NCBI GenBank assembly: GCA_020726325.1
Contig: DYST01000008.1
Coordinates: forward strand, 1 to 34,438
Source of the DNA: Thiomicrospira cyclica
Lineage (GTDB): Bacteria > Pseudomonadota > Gammaproteobacteria > Thiomicrospirales > Thiomicrospiraceae
Length of the DNA: 34,438 nt
Direction of reading: 5' to 3'
In this document: positions 1 to 8,977 of the stretch, piece by piece
How positions within the stretch are numbered: the stretch's first letter is position 1
Layout: the number at the start of each line of letters is the position of its first letter
The notes under the pieces: generated by a model
What the model saw: the letters and a program-made list of their open reading frames with translations, nothing else
What the model was told of the DNA's origin: nothing
Database searches by the model: none
Position numbers and translations under genes: made by a program

Positions 1-581
1 TAAGACTCCTTAACCGTACGTGAAATGGTGTAATCACGTCCTTGTTTTACTTTTTCATAATTACCAAATGACTCATTAAAGGTGCGTTTCATGTAGTCAC
101 GTAAGCCGTTAATGGTCACGACCACAAATTGCCCACCTGGTTCGAGGTGTTGCTTAATATCGTGTAAAAAAATACTCAGCATTTCCTTGCCCACTTTAGC
201 AGGAATATTTGACACCACTGTGTCAAATTTACGATCAGTGGGAATTTGTGCCAATCCATTCGATAACATGGCTTGTGCATTGCCTAAGTGGTTAAGCTCG
301 ATATTACGACGCGCATAATCGACAGCGACAAAATCCTTATCGACCATCAGTACACTGCCATTTTTGGCTTCTTTAGCCAGCGTAATACCAATGGGACCAT
401 AGCCACAGCCTAAGTCTAAAATATGGTCATTTTCTGTAATCTCAATATACTTAAGTAATAAGTCCGTGCCAGAGTCAATTTCTCGTGGCGAAAAAAGACC
501 CCACGTACTACTGAATTTCATGGTTTTTTCGCGTAATTGGGTTTCGAAGACAATGTCTTTTTTTAATGCGTCTATGTTCAT
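1..581 (-). CDS. Class I SAM-dependent methyltransferase, RsmC/MTS-like (3' end outside window)
   Basis: Minus-strand reading from ATG at 581: MNIDALKKDIVFETQLREKTMKFSSTWGLFSPREIDSGTDLLLKYIEITENDHILDLGCGYGPIGITLAKEA...VVSNIPAKVG...; glycine-rich SAM motif LDLGCGYGPIG. Confidence 0.8.
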   Translation of the reverse strand, partial: MNIDALKKDIVFETQLREKTMKFSSTWGLFSPREIDSGTDLLLKYIEITENDHILDLGCGYGPIGITLAKEAKNGSVLMVDKDFVAVDYARRNIELNHLGNAQAMLSNGLAQIPTDRKFDTVVSNIPAKVGKEMLSIFLHDIKQHLEPGGQFVVVTINGLRDYMKRTFNESFGNYEKVKQGRDYTISRTVKES

Positions 582-645
582 AGTGTTCCTGATGCTGGGG
601 TTTGTCCTATAATAATGCCCATTTCTATCGGTTTGGTCAATTCCT

Positions 646-2643
646 GTGCAACTTAATCCAGCTCAATTACAAGCGGTTCACCTCACTCAAGGTCAAGTAT
701 TGGTATTGGCGGGGGCAGGTTCTGGTAAAACACGGGTGATTACCGAAAAAATCGCCTACTTAATCGAAAAAGAAGGACATAACCCAAAAGGCATTTATGC
801 CGTTACTTTTACCAATAAAGCAGCGAAAGAAATGCAGCATCGTCTTAGTCAACGGCTAGGCGATTCAGGGCGGGGTGTTCAGGTATCGACTTTCCATACG
901 CTTGGGCTAGATATTTGCCGACGCGAATACAAAGCCTTAGGGATTAGGCATAGTTTTTCGTTATTTGATGATGCCGATAGCATGCAACTGTTACGTGAGT
1001 TGAGTCGTGACGATGAGGTAGATTCTGAGCGACTTAAGGTAGCTCGTCATGCCATTTCCTTAGCTAAAAATCGTTTACAGTCACCGCAGTTTTTGCTCGA
1101 AAGTGCCAGTAATGACGATGAAGCCTATATTGCCCGACTCTATGCCGCTTATCAGGAAAGTTTACAGGCTTATTCGGCACTCGATTTTGATGATTTAATC
1201 GCCCGTGTGGTGTGGTTATTTCAATCGCACCCCGATATTCACCAAAAATGGCGGCACAAGGTGCGTTATTTATTAGTCGATGAATATCAAGATACTAATC
1301 CCGTACAATTTGCCCTCATGAAGCTCTTAGCAGGCACACAAGGGCACTTTACCTGTGTCGGAGACGATGACCAGTCGATTTATGCGTGGCGTGGTGCAGC
1401 GCCTGAAATTCTCAGTCAGTTACAAAGTGATTATCCTGCACTAACCTTGGTAAAGCTTGAGCAAAACTACCGTTCTAGCGCACGCATCTTACAAGCTGCC
1501 AACCAACTGATTACCAATAATCCCCATTTGTTTGTTAAAACCTTATGGTGCGATCGTGGGCTAGGGGACAAGGTGCGTATTTTAGCCTGTCCCGATGAAA
1601 CCACCGAAGCCGAACGCATTGTCAGCGAGTTGCTGGTACATAAAATAAAAAACCAAACCCACTGGCGCGATTATGCCATTTTGTACCGTAGCAATCATCA
1701 GGCTCGATTAGTCGAGCGTGCCTTGCGTGAGCAAGAAATTCCCTACAGCATTTCGGGTGGACAGTCGTTTTTTGACCGCATCGAAATTAAAGATGTCTTG
1801 GCCTACCTGCGATTATTAGATAATCCCGATGATGACGCGGCTTTCTTACGCATTGCCAATACCCCTAAACGCGATTTAGGACCACAGACGCTCTCGAAAC
1901 TATCCGACTATGCCAAGGGTAGGGGGGTGAGTCTACTTGCTGCCTGTGGCGAGTTTGGCTTGACACAAGTGATGCCAGAACGTGCGATGATCCAACTCAT
2001 TCGTTTTACCGAATTTTTAGAGCGTTGGCGACCCGAATTCGGTGGCATGGAGCTACCCAATCAACTGATGCAATTTTTAACTGATTTGCAGTACGAAGTG
2101 TGGTTGATGGAATGTGCGGAAAACCCCAAAAAGGCAGTACGCCAGTGGGAAGCGGTACTCGACTTGCTCAAATGGATTGGCAGACTGGTCGAAAAACATG
2201 ATGGTGCTTGGGATTTATCCGAAATCGTCCGCCATTTAACGCTCATGAATACGCTCGAACGTCAAAGCGAGGACAAAGAAAAAGATGAAGCCTCGCTAAT
2301 GACTTTACATGCCGCCAAAGGACTTGAGTTTGGTCATGTCTTTTTGATGGGTATGGAAGAGGGGATATTACCGCATCAAAACAGCATTGACTCAGGCGAT
2401 GTCGAAGAAGAACGTCGTTTAGCATATGTCGGCATTACCCGTGCCGAGCGATCACTGACCATCAGTTATGCCCGTACTCGCAAACGCTATGGTGAGCAAA
2501 GCAGCACCACACCGAGTCGCTTTTTAGACGAGTTACCGCTCGATGATATTTATTGGGAAGGTAAAGATGAAGAAGCCGACACAGAGGTTAAGGCTCAGAC
2601 GGCAGCGAATCATTTGGCTGCCATGCGGGCGATGCTGGGATAA
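646..2643 (+). CDS. rep: ATP-dependent DNA helicase Rep (UvrD/Rep SF1)
   Basis: GTG start; Walker A LAGAGSGKT, LVDEYQDTN, DDDQSIYAWRGA, VGITRAERSL motifs; length typical of Rep. Confidence 0.9.
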   Translation: MQLNPAQLQAVHLTQGQVLVLAGAGSGKTRVITEKIAYLIEKEGHNPKGIYAVTFTNKAAKEMQHRLSQRLGDSGRGVQVSTFHTLGLDICRREYKALGIRHSFSLFDDADSMQLLRELSRDDEVDSERLKVARHAISLAKNRLQSPQFLLESASNDDEAYIARLYAAYQESLQAYSALDFDDLIARVVWLFQSHPDIHQKWRHKVRYLLVDEYQDTNPVQFALMKLLAGTQGHFTCVGDDDQSIYAWRGAAPEILSQLQSDYPALTLVKLEQNYRSSARILQAANQLITNNPHLFVKTLWCDRGLGDKVRILACPDETTEAERIVSELLVHKIKNQTHWRDYAILYRSNHQARLVERALREQEIPYSISGGQSFFDRIEIKDVLAYLRLLDNPDDDAAFLRIANTPKRDLGPQTLSKLSDYAKGRGVSLLAACGEFGLTQVMPERAMIQLIRFTEFLERWRPEFGGMELPNQLMQFLTDLQYEVWLMECAENPKKAVRQWEAVLDLLKWIGRLVEKHDGAWDLSEIVRHLTLMNTLERQSEDKEKDEASLMTLHAAKGLEFGHVFLMGMEEGILPHQNSIDSGDVEEERRLAYVGITRAERSLTISYARTRKRYGEQSSTTPSRFLDELPLDDIYWEGKDEEADTEVKAQTAANHLAAMRAMLG

Positions 2644-2647
2644 TCTG

Positions 2648-2740
2648 TTAGTGTTTGCGTGTCATGATATGAATTGCAGACACAATAATTGCAATCAGAA
2701 AAATAGTAACAGCTAATGTTTGAGCAGTCTCTAGTTCCAT
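2648..2740 (-). CDS. Small single-TM protein, 30 aa (MELETAQTLAVTIFLIAIIVSAIHIMTRKH)
   Basis: Not in ORF track. ATG 2 nt after the stop codon of the DUF475 gene on the same strand; hydrophobic core with a basic C-terminus. Confidence 0.5.
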   Translation of the reverse strand: MELETAQTLAVTIFLIAIIVSAIHIMTRKH

Positions 2741-2742
2741 TA

Positions 2743-3771
2743 TTACTCCGCCGCCAAAGCTTCTTTCTTGTTCCAGCGAATTGACGACCACATCCCTGCC
2801 GAAATAAAGACAATACCAATCAAGCCCGTAATAATCTCTGGTACTTCGGTGTGCATCGAAATAAACATAATGGTTGCTAAAGCACCGATGGCATAATGCG
2901 CACCATGATCGAGATAACGATATTCGTTCAGCACGCCATGATTAACCAGTGACATGGTAATAGAGCGAACAAACAAAGCACCAACCCCCAAACCCAGCAT
3001 GATAATTACCACATCTTTGGTAATGGCAAAAGCACCAATAACACCATCAAAACTAAACGATGCATCGAGTACTTCTAAATATAAAAATGATGCCAAGCCA
3101 GTGCGTGCAGCCGTACCCACCACGTCAATGCCAGTTTCCATATTGGCTTCCATCAATTTATTGATAGACTCTAAAAGAACAAACGTAATCACACCTGCAA
3201 TACCTGATATGAGTGCACCAGCTTGCTGTTCAGCTGGCAAAAAGCTCACGCTCAATAATAACAAGCCCAAAGCAAAAATGATCTCGAGTGATTCGAGTTG
3301 TCCCATTTTCGATAACCAGGCTTCGCCTTTACCCAGCCAATGCGCTTCTTTGTCATCATCAAAAATAAAACCTAAAAAGACCATGAGCAAGAAAATACCA
3401 CCAAAAGCAGCGACCTGAATGTGAGATGACTCTAAATGATGGGCGTAGGTTTCGCTGTCATAGAGTGCCATTTGCGCAACATCCCACATACTTAAACCTG
3501 CAATGAGCGCCACAATTACGAGCGGGAAGAGCACTCGCATACCAAAGACGGCAATGAGCATGCCCCAAGTCAAAAAGCGTTGCTGCCAAATGGGATCCAT
3601 TTTTTGCAAAATTTTGGCATTTACGACCGCATTATCAAAGGATAAACTAACCTCTAATACCATCAAAATGGCTGCGGCTGCCAAGCCTTCTAATCCAGCC
3701 CATACCCATGCTAAGTAGAGTGCGATCAGCATAAAGCCAATTGACCAGCGGAATTCTTTAATTAATATCAC
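2743..3771 (-). CDS. DUF475 / TerC-like integral membrane protein
   Basis: Multi-TM; LEVSLSFDNAVVNAKIL and LDASFSFDGVIGAFAIT motifs typical of the DUF475/TerC superfamily. Confidence 0.85.
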   Translation of the reverse strand: MILIKEFRWSIGFMLIALYLAWVWAGLEGLAAAAILMVLEVSLSFDNAVVNAKILQKMDPIWQQRFLTWGMLIAVFGMRVLFPLVIVALIAGLSMWDVAQMALYDSETYAHHLESSHIQVAAFGGIFLLMVFLGFIFDDDKEAHWLGKGEAWLSKMGQLESLEIIFALGLLLLSVSFLPAEQQAGALISGIAGVITFVLLESINKLMEANMETGIDVVGTAARTGLASFLYLEVLDASFSFDGVIGAFAITKDVVIIMLGLGVGALFVRSITMSLVNHGVLNEYRYLDHGAHYAIGALATIMFISMHTEVPEIITGLIGIVFISAGMWSSIRWNKKEALAAE

Positions 3772-3821
3772 CTGTTATTTTCCTATTATCATGTTTTCGT
3801 TTATTCTCTCATAAAATAAAC

Positions 3822-6536
3822 TTATTGCACAGTCCATTCTTCAGGAACATGAACGCCATAGCCCTGAGCTAAGTCAATGCCAATTTTTCTTAACTCTGAC
3901 AGAATAGCTTCATTTTCAACGTATTCAGCAATGGTTTTTAAACCAAACACCCCAGCCAGTTGATGCATATTGGCAACAATAGCGCGGTTAATCGCATCTT
4001 TATGGATATTATGCACAAAAGCACCATCAATTTTTAAATAATCAACAGGCATTTGACGCAAATAAGCAAAAGAAGATAAACCACTACCAAAATCATCCAA
4101 TGCTAATGATGAGCCTAAATCTTTAAGCAGCTTCATGCAGCGCAAAGCCTGTGTCAAATTCCCCATGGTCGCCGTTTCTGTGATTTCAAAACAGATACGC
4201 TCTGCGAGTTGTGGTTTTTGTGACAGTTCGTCATGGATAAACAATAAAAACTTCTCGTCTGTTAAAGATTGACCAGACAAATTAAGGCTATAAATGACAC
4301 CATCGTTACGTTTACTATCAATAATCTGTTCAATATTTTTCAGTGATTTTTGAATAATCCAACGATCTACTTTAGTCATGAGTCCATAACGTTCGGCAGC
4401 AGGAATAAATTGATTGGGCGATAGCAACTTACCCTGTTCATCTTTCATGCGTACAAGTACTTCTGCGTGTGGATGAATCCCTGTCAACGGTAGCATGTAC
4501 TGAATAAATAAAACAAGCCTATTTTCTTCAATTGCTCTAGGAATACGCTCAGTCCAAGCAAGTTCTTCTTGTCTTTGACGCATATCGATGTTGTCATTAT
4601 GTGCCGACTCAACACGATTCCGTCCTTTTTCTTTAGCAAGATAACAAGCGGTATCTGCTGAAATCAAACTTTGCTCAACCGAAAGACTCAGTTCATCAAT
4701 CATCACTAAGCCAATACTAACACCGATTTGAAAGCGTTTATCTTGCCAAATAAAAATAAAATGTTGAATGTCATGAATAATTTGCTTACAAATTTCAATA
4801 GACTTTTGCATGCTGGTATCAAACAGTAACAAACCAAATTCATCACCACCTAAACGTCCTAATATGGCATTTTCTGGAACGCTACGCAGAAAAATAGTGC
4901 CAGAAAGCTGACGTAATAGTTGATCTCCTGCCATATGCCCAGCAGTATCATTAACAATTTTAAATTGATCAAGATCGAGATAACAAAAAGCATGTTGTAT
5001 TTTATTTTTATGGGCATCAATAATTGCTTCGCGAATTTGATTTTCAAATTCGTAGCGATTAAACAATCCTGTTAAATGATCGCGTTTAGCCATATTTTCA
5101 ATTTGTAAACGCATCTCTTCTAAGTGTGTAACGTCATCTAATACTAAGGCAGCACCGTTAATTTTACCTTCAGAGTGACGCATGGGCGACAGAGTACAAT
5201 CAAGAAAAATGGGACTGCCGTCTTTACTCATTGTTTTGATGTTATGAATCTGGGTGATTTGATTATTTTCAATACAAGCAATCAAGCTATCCATTATTTT
5301 TTGTGCTTCTTTCCTAAATTGACTCGGATAAATATCAATTAATAGTCGTCCTTCTAATGGCTCAAAATCGTTATGATTTGTTAATATTTCTCGTGCTTTA
5401 GGATTCAGATATAACATACGCCCTAGGATATCTGTTGTAATCACACCTTCACCTAACGAGTTTAAGGTTGTTTCTGCTTGATCTCGTTCTTTTTTCAATG
5501 TTGCTTTTGCTAATACTCGTTCGTAGCGTTGAATATTTCTTTGTTTTAATAAGTAATAGAACAGGGTGGATAAGACTATTGCGGATAGGAGTAAACTAAA
5601 GGCAGCATACCAAGATAGTTTTTGCGCACCAGGCGTTGCTTGCATGCTAATAGTTATTGGTTTATCTAATAATGCTAAGGTTTGCGAGAAATGAATAATC
5701 GGTAACCAAGTTTTAGTAATTTCTTCTTTTTTATGACTAATATGCGTTACCATTACTTGTTTTGCAGCGCGATAAGTTTGAATACTCATATCATAAGCGA
5801 TATCTTCAATATCCATTTTTTTAATGGTATTTTTAAGCAAGTCATCTAAAAATATTTCTGTTGCAACCATTGCTTGAACATGTTCAGTACGTTTTTTTTC
5901 GGGAATATTATCAATAAAAGTTGTGTCATAAACAGGATGAAAGATCATTGTACCATGAGGGTTTTCAGCGGTGACATGTGACCAAGCTGCAATGGTTTTA
6001 TTTTTTTCAATCGCTTCATCAATGGCATCATGAAAATTAGGATAGCTATAAATATCACGTCCGAGATGTTTTAGCCCAGTCACTTTATTTTGTTTAACGG
6101 TTTCTGATGGAAAGTAAATGCTATTGCTGTTAAGCGGGTCTATTTCTGGATTACCAAAAACACGAAAATTTAAGTACCCATCTTCCTGTTTTTGCGCTTC
6201 ATATACTTTGAGTTGTTCACTTGTTATTTTAGGTAAAATAAAAAAACTAATATCTTCGCGATAATGACTTAAGGTTTGAATATAAAAGTTGATATCATTA
6301 TATTTTTGTAAACTATTTAGCGTTAAGGTATTGGCTACTAATCCATCTTCTAAGGCAATAATGGTAGCAAATTCACCACGGAAGCGTTCAGCAACACTGG
6401 TAAATATTTGTTCAAGTTCAGCGCGAGCATTTTGTTGTATCATAACAATAGATAACCACGATGCACTCACTAAGAGTAAAACGGTTACAATACTAAAAGT
6501 AAACCATGGAAAATTTTGATTATTCTCTGTTTTCAT
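3822..6536 (-). CDS. CHASE-PAS-GGDEF-EAL membrane signalling protein (c-di-GMP turnover)
   Basis: N-terminal TM, CHASE-like periplasmic region (LGRDIYSYPNFHDAIDEAI), second TM, PAS region, LGRLGGDEFGLLLF, then HAEVLVRM, FEITETA, LALDDFGSGLSSF, LKIDGAFV. Confidence 0.92.
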   Translation of the reverse strand: MKTENNQNFPWFTFSIVTVLLLVSASWLSIVMIQQNARAELEQIFTSVAERFRGEFATIIALEDGLVANTLTLNSLQKYNDINFYIQTLSHYREDISFFILPKITSEQLKVYEAQKQEDGYLNFRVFGNPEIDPLNSNSIYFPSETVKQNKVTGLKHLGRDIYSYPNFHDAIDEAIEKNKTIAAWSHVTAENPHGTMIFHPVYDTTFIDNIPEKKRTEHVQAMVATEIFLDDLLKNTIKKMDIEDIAYDMSIQTYRAAKQVMVTHISHKKEEITKTWLPIIHFSQTLALLDKPITISMQATPGAQKLSWYAAFSLLLSAIVLSTLFYYLLKQRNIQRYERVLAKATLKKERDQAETTLNSLGEGVITTDILGRMLYLNPKAREILTNHNDFEPLEGRLLIDIYPSQFRKEAQKIMDSLIACIENNQITQIHNIKTMSKDGSPIFLDCTLSPMRHSEGKINGAALVLDDVTHLEEMRLQIENMAKRDHLTGLFNRYEFENQIREAIIDAHKNKIQHAFCYLDLDQFKIVNDTAGHMAGDQLLRQLSGTIFLRSVPENAILGRLGGDEFGLLLFDTSMQKSIEICKQIIHDIQHFIFIWQDKRFQIGVSIGLVMIDELSLSVEQSLISADTACYLAKEKGRNRVESAHNDNIDMRQRQEELAWTERIPRAIEENRLVLFIQYMLPLTGIHPHAEVLVRMKDEQGKLLSPNQFIPAAERYGLMTKVDRWIIQKSLKNIEQIIDSKRNDGVIYSLNLSGQSLTDEKFLLFIHDELSQKPQLAERICFEITETATMGNLTQALRCMKLLKDLGSSLALDDFGSGLSSFAYLRQMPVDYLKIDGAFVHNIHKDAINRAIVANMHQLAGVFGLKTIAEYVENEAILSELRKIGIDLAQGYGVHVPEEWTVQ

Positions 6537-7501
6537 GGTTGACCTTCTTCTTTAAAAACAACAGATTGCCTAAGTATGGCATCGGGTAAGCGAAAATCTG
6601 TTGCGGATAATAAGGTTGGATTGTAGCGTGGAATAAAAATGCGATTAGGTATAATCGGAATTTGCCACGGCTGATCACCCTTAAATATGGTTTTACTTAA
6701 TTCAGCAGCCCAATGCCCAAACTCTTCTGGTGATTCAGATAAAGTAACCATACTATAAGGCAGCATAAAATCTTGGCTGGCAAAGGTAAAACGCTTATTG
6801 TTTGCCTTAATCCATGCTGTTGCCTCTTGTTTATCCCAATGATCAATACCTTGATCAGTTCCAAGTTCGATAACATCATATTTTTGAGCATCCGTAATGG
6901 CTGCTTTCCATTCATCGAAGTTTTTAACCAAATAACTGTGTAACTCGATTTTATTTTTTTTCATAATCCGTGCAATACCAGCAACATTATTCACTTCAAG
7001 TTCATTATTACTAGAAATAAATGCCACGTGATTAATATTGCCCACAATATTTTTCACCAGTCCAATACTTTGCTGTATTGGCCAAATCTCAGTCATGCCC
7101 GTTGCATTATCCATTGGATAGCCAAAGGGGCGAGGATCCCAATTAATTCCGACATAAACAACAGGTGTTCGTCCATTGCGTAAATAAGGACCAACGACAT
7201 ATTCACTGGCAGCATCATCAGCAGCAATAACAATATCAGGTTGAGAAAGCGAAATGAGACTGGCAATTTCCATGCCTTTATTTTTAAGTTGAGTGCTACT
7301 TTTAACGTTTTTTGCATTGAGATAATGATAAGAAATCTTACAGCTCTCTTTCATTTCGAGATTAAATTGTGCCTGAATACGATCACTCCATTCGTAGCCT
7401 TGATGATAGGAGTTAATATAAAAACAATTCATTGTTTGCGCTTGAGCCTGTACCATAAGCACAGTTAATGGATACAAAAAAGGAACTAACCACGGCTTCA
7501 T
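6533..7501 (-). CDS. Periplasmic ABC-type substrate-binding protein (PF04392-like), no adjacent ABC permease/ATPase
   Basis: Signal peptide MKPWLVPFLYPLTVLMVQAQAQ; CFYINSYHQGYEWSDRIQ...PDIVIAADDAASEYV...TPVVYVGINWDP; overlaps next gene by 4 nt (ATGA). Confidence 0.8.
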   Translation of the reverse strand: MKPWLVPFLYPLTVLMVQAQAQTMNCFYINSYHQGYEWSDRIQAQFNLEMKESCKISYHYLNAKNVKSSTQLKNKGMEIASLISLSQPDIVIAADDAASEYVVGPYLRNGRTPVVYVGINWDPRPFGYPMDNATGMTEIWPIQQSIGLVKNIVGNINHVAFISSNNELEVNNVAGIARIMKKNKIELHSYLVKNFDEWKAAITDAQKYDVIELGTDQGIDHWDKQEATAWIKANNKRFTFASQDFMLPYSMVTLSESPEEFGHWAAELSKTIFKGDQPWQIPIIPNRIFIPRYNPTLLSATDFRLPDAILRQSVVFKEEGQP

Positions 7502-8602
7502 TTAAGAATAATCCAATTGATGACGATGTTTGTGTTCGTACACATCGAACACAGTGATTGCCATGGCCGCCAACATAGGGCCAAAGACAAGTCCCATAAT
7601 ACCAAAATGCAGTAATCCAGCAAAGGTAGACAGTAAGGTTATCCATGTATGGTCAAGCACAGGATTACCATCACCATGTTGATTAAGTCCATTGAGCTTT
7701 TGAATCATTAAGGGTCGTAATAGGTTATCAATACCAAAACCAATTAATAACGCGCTGTAAGCAGCTGTGATGATCGCAAGCTCTGGGGCATCAAATGCCA
7801 TAAAATAAAGTGCGACAGAACCCCATACCAAAAAACCACCGACAATGGGTATAAAAGATGCAACCGCATATGCCAGCCCTAAAAATAACCAAGGCATACC
7901 CAATATAAACATCAAAAGCGCGAACACCATCCCTTGCAATAAAGCGATTCCTAAGACACTGATGGTTAGCACAGTCGATAAGTGAGCAAAACGATTCAGT
8001 AAAAAATAATCTAAATGATTTGTTAATGGTGATAGGGTAACAATGCGTCGAATGAATTGCTGACCATCACGATAAAAGAAAAATAAGCTAAATAGCGCGA
8101 TTGCCATAAATCCTGTAAAGCTGGCGATACCACTAAATAAGTTACTTGCAAGCCATAAACCTGCAGCTCTTGTTTTTTCAATCAGTGTTGGGAGTTGTTC
8201 CCTAATGCTATGTTCTAAATTTGTTTGCAAACTTTCTGTTAGCGGTAAGCTCGTAATGATATTGTGCTCTAATGCAGCCAAAGTTCCAGCAGGGCGTGTA
8301 TTAAGCCAGTGCTGACTTTGTGTTATTAGCTCCGCTCCCATGCGCCCACCTTCGGCTAATAGATAAGTAATGGGTAAGATAACTAATAAAAAAACTAAGG
8401 ATGTCATGATACCAGCTGCTGCATTCGCTGATAATTTAGCTTGTCGTTGTAAGCGTTGATAAAGTGAATAAGAAGATATTGCCAGCAGTAAGGCAAATAA
8501 TAAAGCAGGCAAAAACTGACCAAATAGCCATAATAATGAGGCTAATGATAATAAAAGCAAAGCCAATAAGAATGGCTCTTCGTAAGGGTGTTGTTTTTCC
8601 AT
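7502..8602 (-). CDS. AI-2E family transporter / PerM-like permease
   Basis: Multi-TM protein with AI-2E exporter family features: FIRRIVTLSPL, GIALLQGMVFALLMFILGMPWLFLGLAYAVASFIPIVGGFLVW, and FGPMLAAMAITVFDVY. Confidence 0.85.
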   Translation of the reverse strand: MEKQHPYEEPFLLALLLLSLASLLWLFGQFLPALLFALLLAISSYSLYQRLQRQAKLSANAAAGIMTSLVFLLVILPITYLLAEGGRMGAELITQSQHWLNTRPAGTLAALEHNIITSLPLTESLQTNLEHSIREQLPTLIEKTRAAGLWLASNLFSGIASFTGFMAIALFSLFFFYRDGQQFIRRIVTLSPLTNHLDYFLLNRFAHLSTVLTISVLGIALLQGMVFALLMFILGMPWLFLGLAYAVASFIPIVGGFLVWGSVALYFMAFDAPELAIITAAYSALLIGFGIDNLLRPLMIQKLNGLNQHGDGNPVLDHTWITLLSTFAGLLHFGIMGLVFGPMLAAMAITVFDVYEHKHRHQLDYS

Positions 8603-8649
8603 TAGCGTTTTGGTTATTCCATAGATGGCATAATACAGCGGATAATATG

Positions 8650-8820
8650 AATACTTAAGGAAGGTCTGAATAACGCGCTTTGCTTCTTATCCAGACTTCC
8701 TCGTTTAATTTTTTGTTTGGTGGCAGGGGTTAAATCAAGGGGTTGCTGCTCATATGGTGCAACCCTTCCCCCAAGCCCCCAACCCTTTCTTGTTTTTCAG
8801 ATCTGCCTTAATAAATACTT
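8650..8820. repeat. Candidate MITE-like element with imperfect terminal inverted repeats and possible 7-bp direct repeats
   Basis: TTAAGGAAGGTCTGAA (8655-8670) versus TTCAGATCTGCCTTAA (8796-8811; reverse complement TTAAGGCAGATCTGAA, 14/16 match). A third related inverted copy TTATCCAGACTTCC lies at 8687-8700. AATACTT occurs at 8650-8656 and 8814-8820. Confidence 0.45.
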
Positions 8821-8899
8821 ACGTTTCCTCTATTATCTCCTTGAATGAATAGAATAGCGAGTAGTTATTTTTTATACGTAGCAAGCTAAACAAACTATT

Positions 8900-8915
8900 G
8901 GGTTCACGTGAAACA
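8900..8915. promoter_or_regulatory. parS-like ParB binding site (14/16)
   Basis: GGGTTCACGTGAAACA versus consensus TGTTTCACGTGAAACA; intergenic. Confidence 0.65.
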
Positions 8916-8977
8916 AATAGAATCATTTTCGCGCTCAAACCTAGGTAACGATAGCACAACTTAGTCAAAAACTTGAT

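Noticed and set aside
2954-3718. Plus-strand ORFs opposite the DUF475 gene (154 and 71 aa)
   Set aside because: Antisense to a clear membrane protein; Ser/Lys/Pro-rich composition typical of shadow ORFs.
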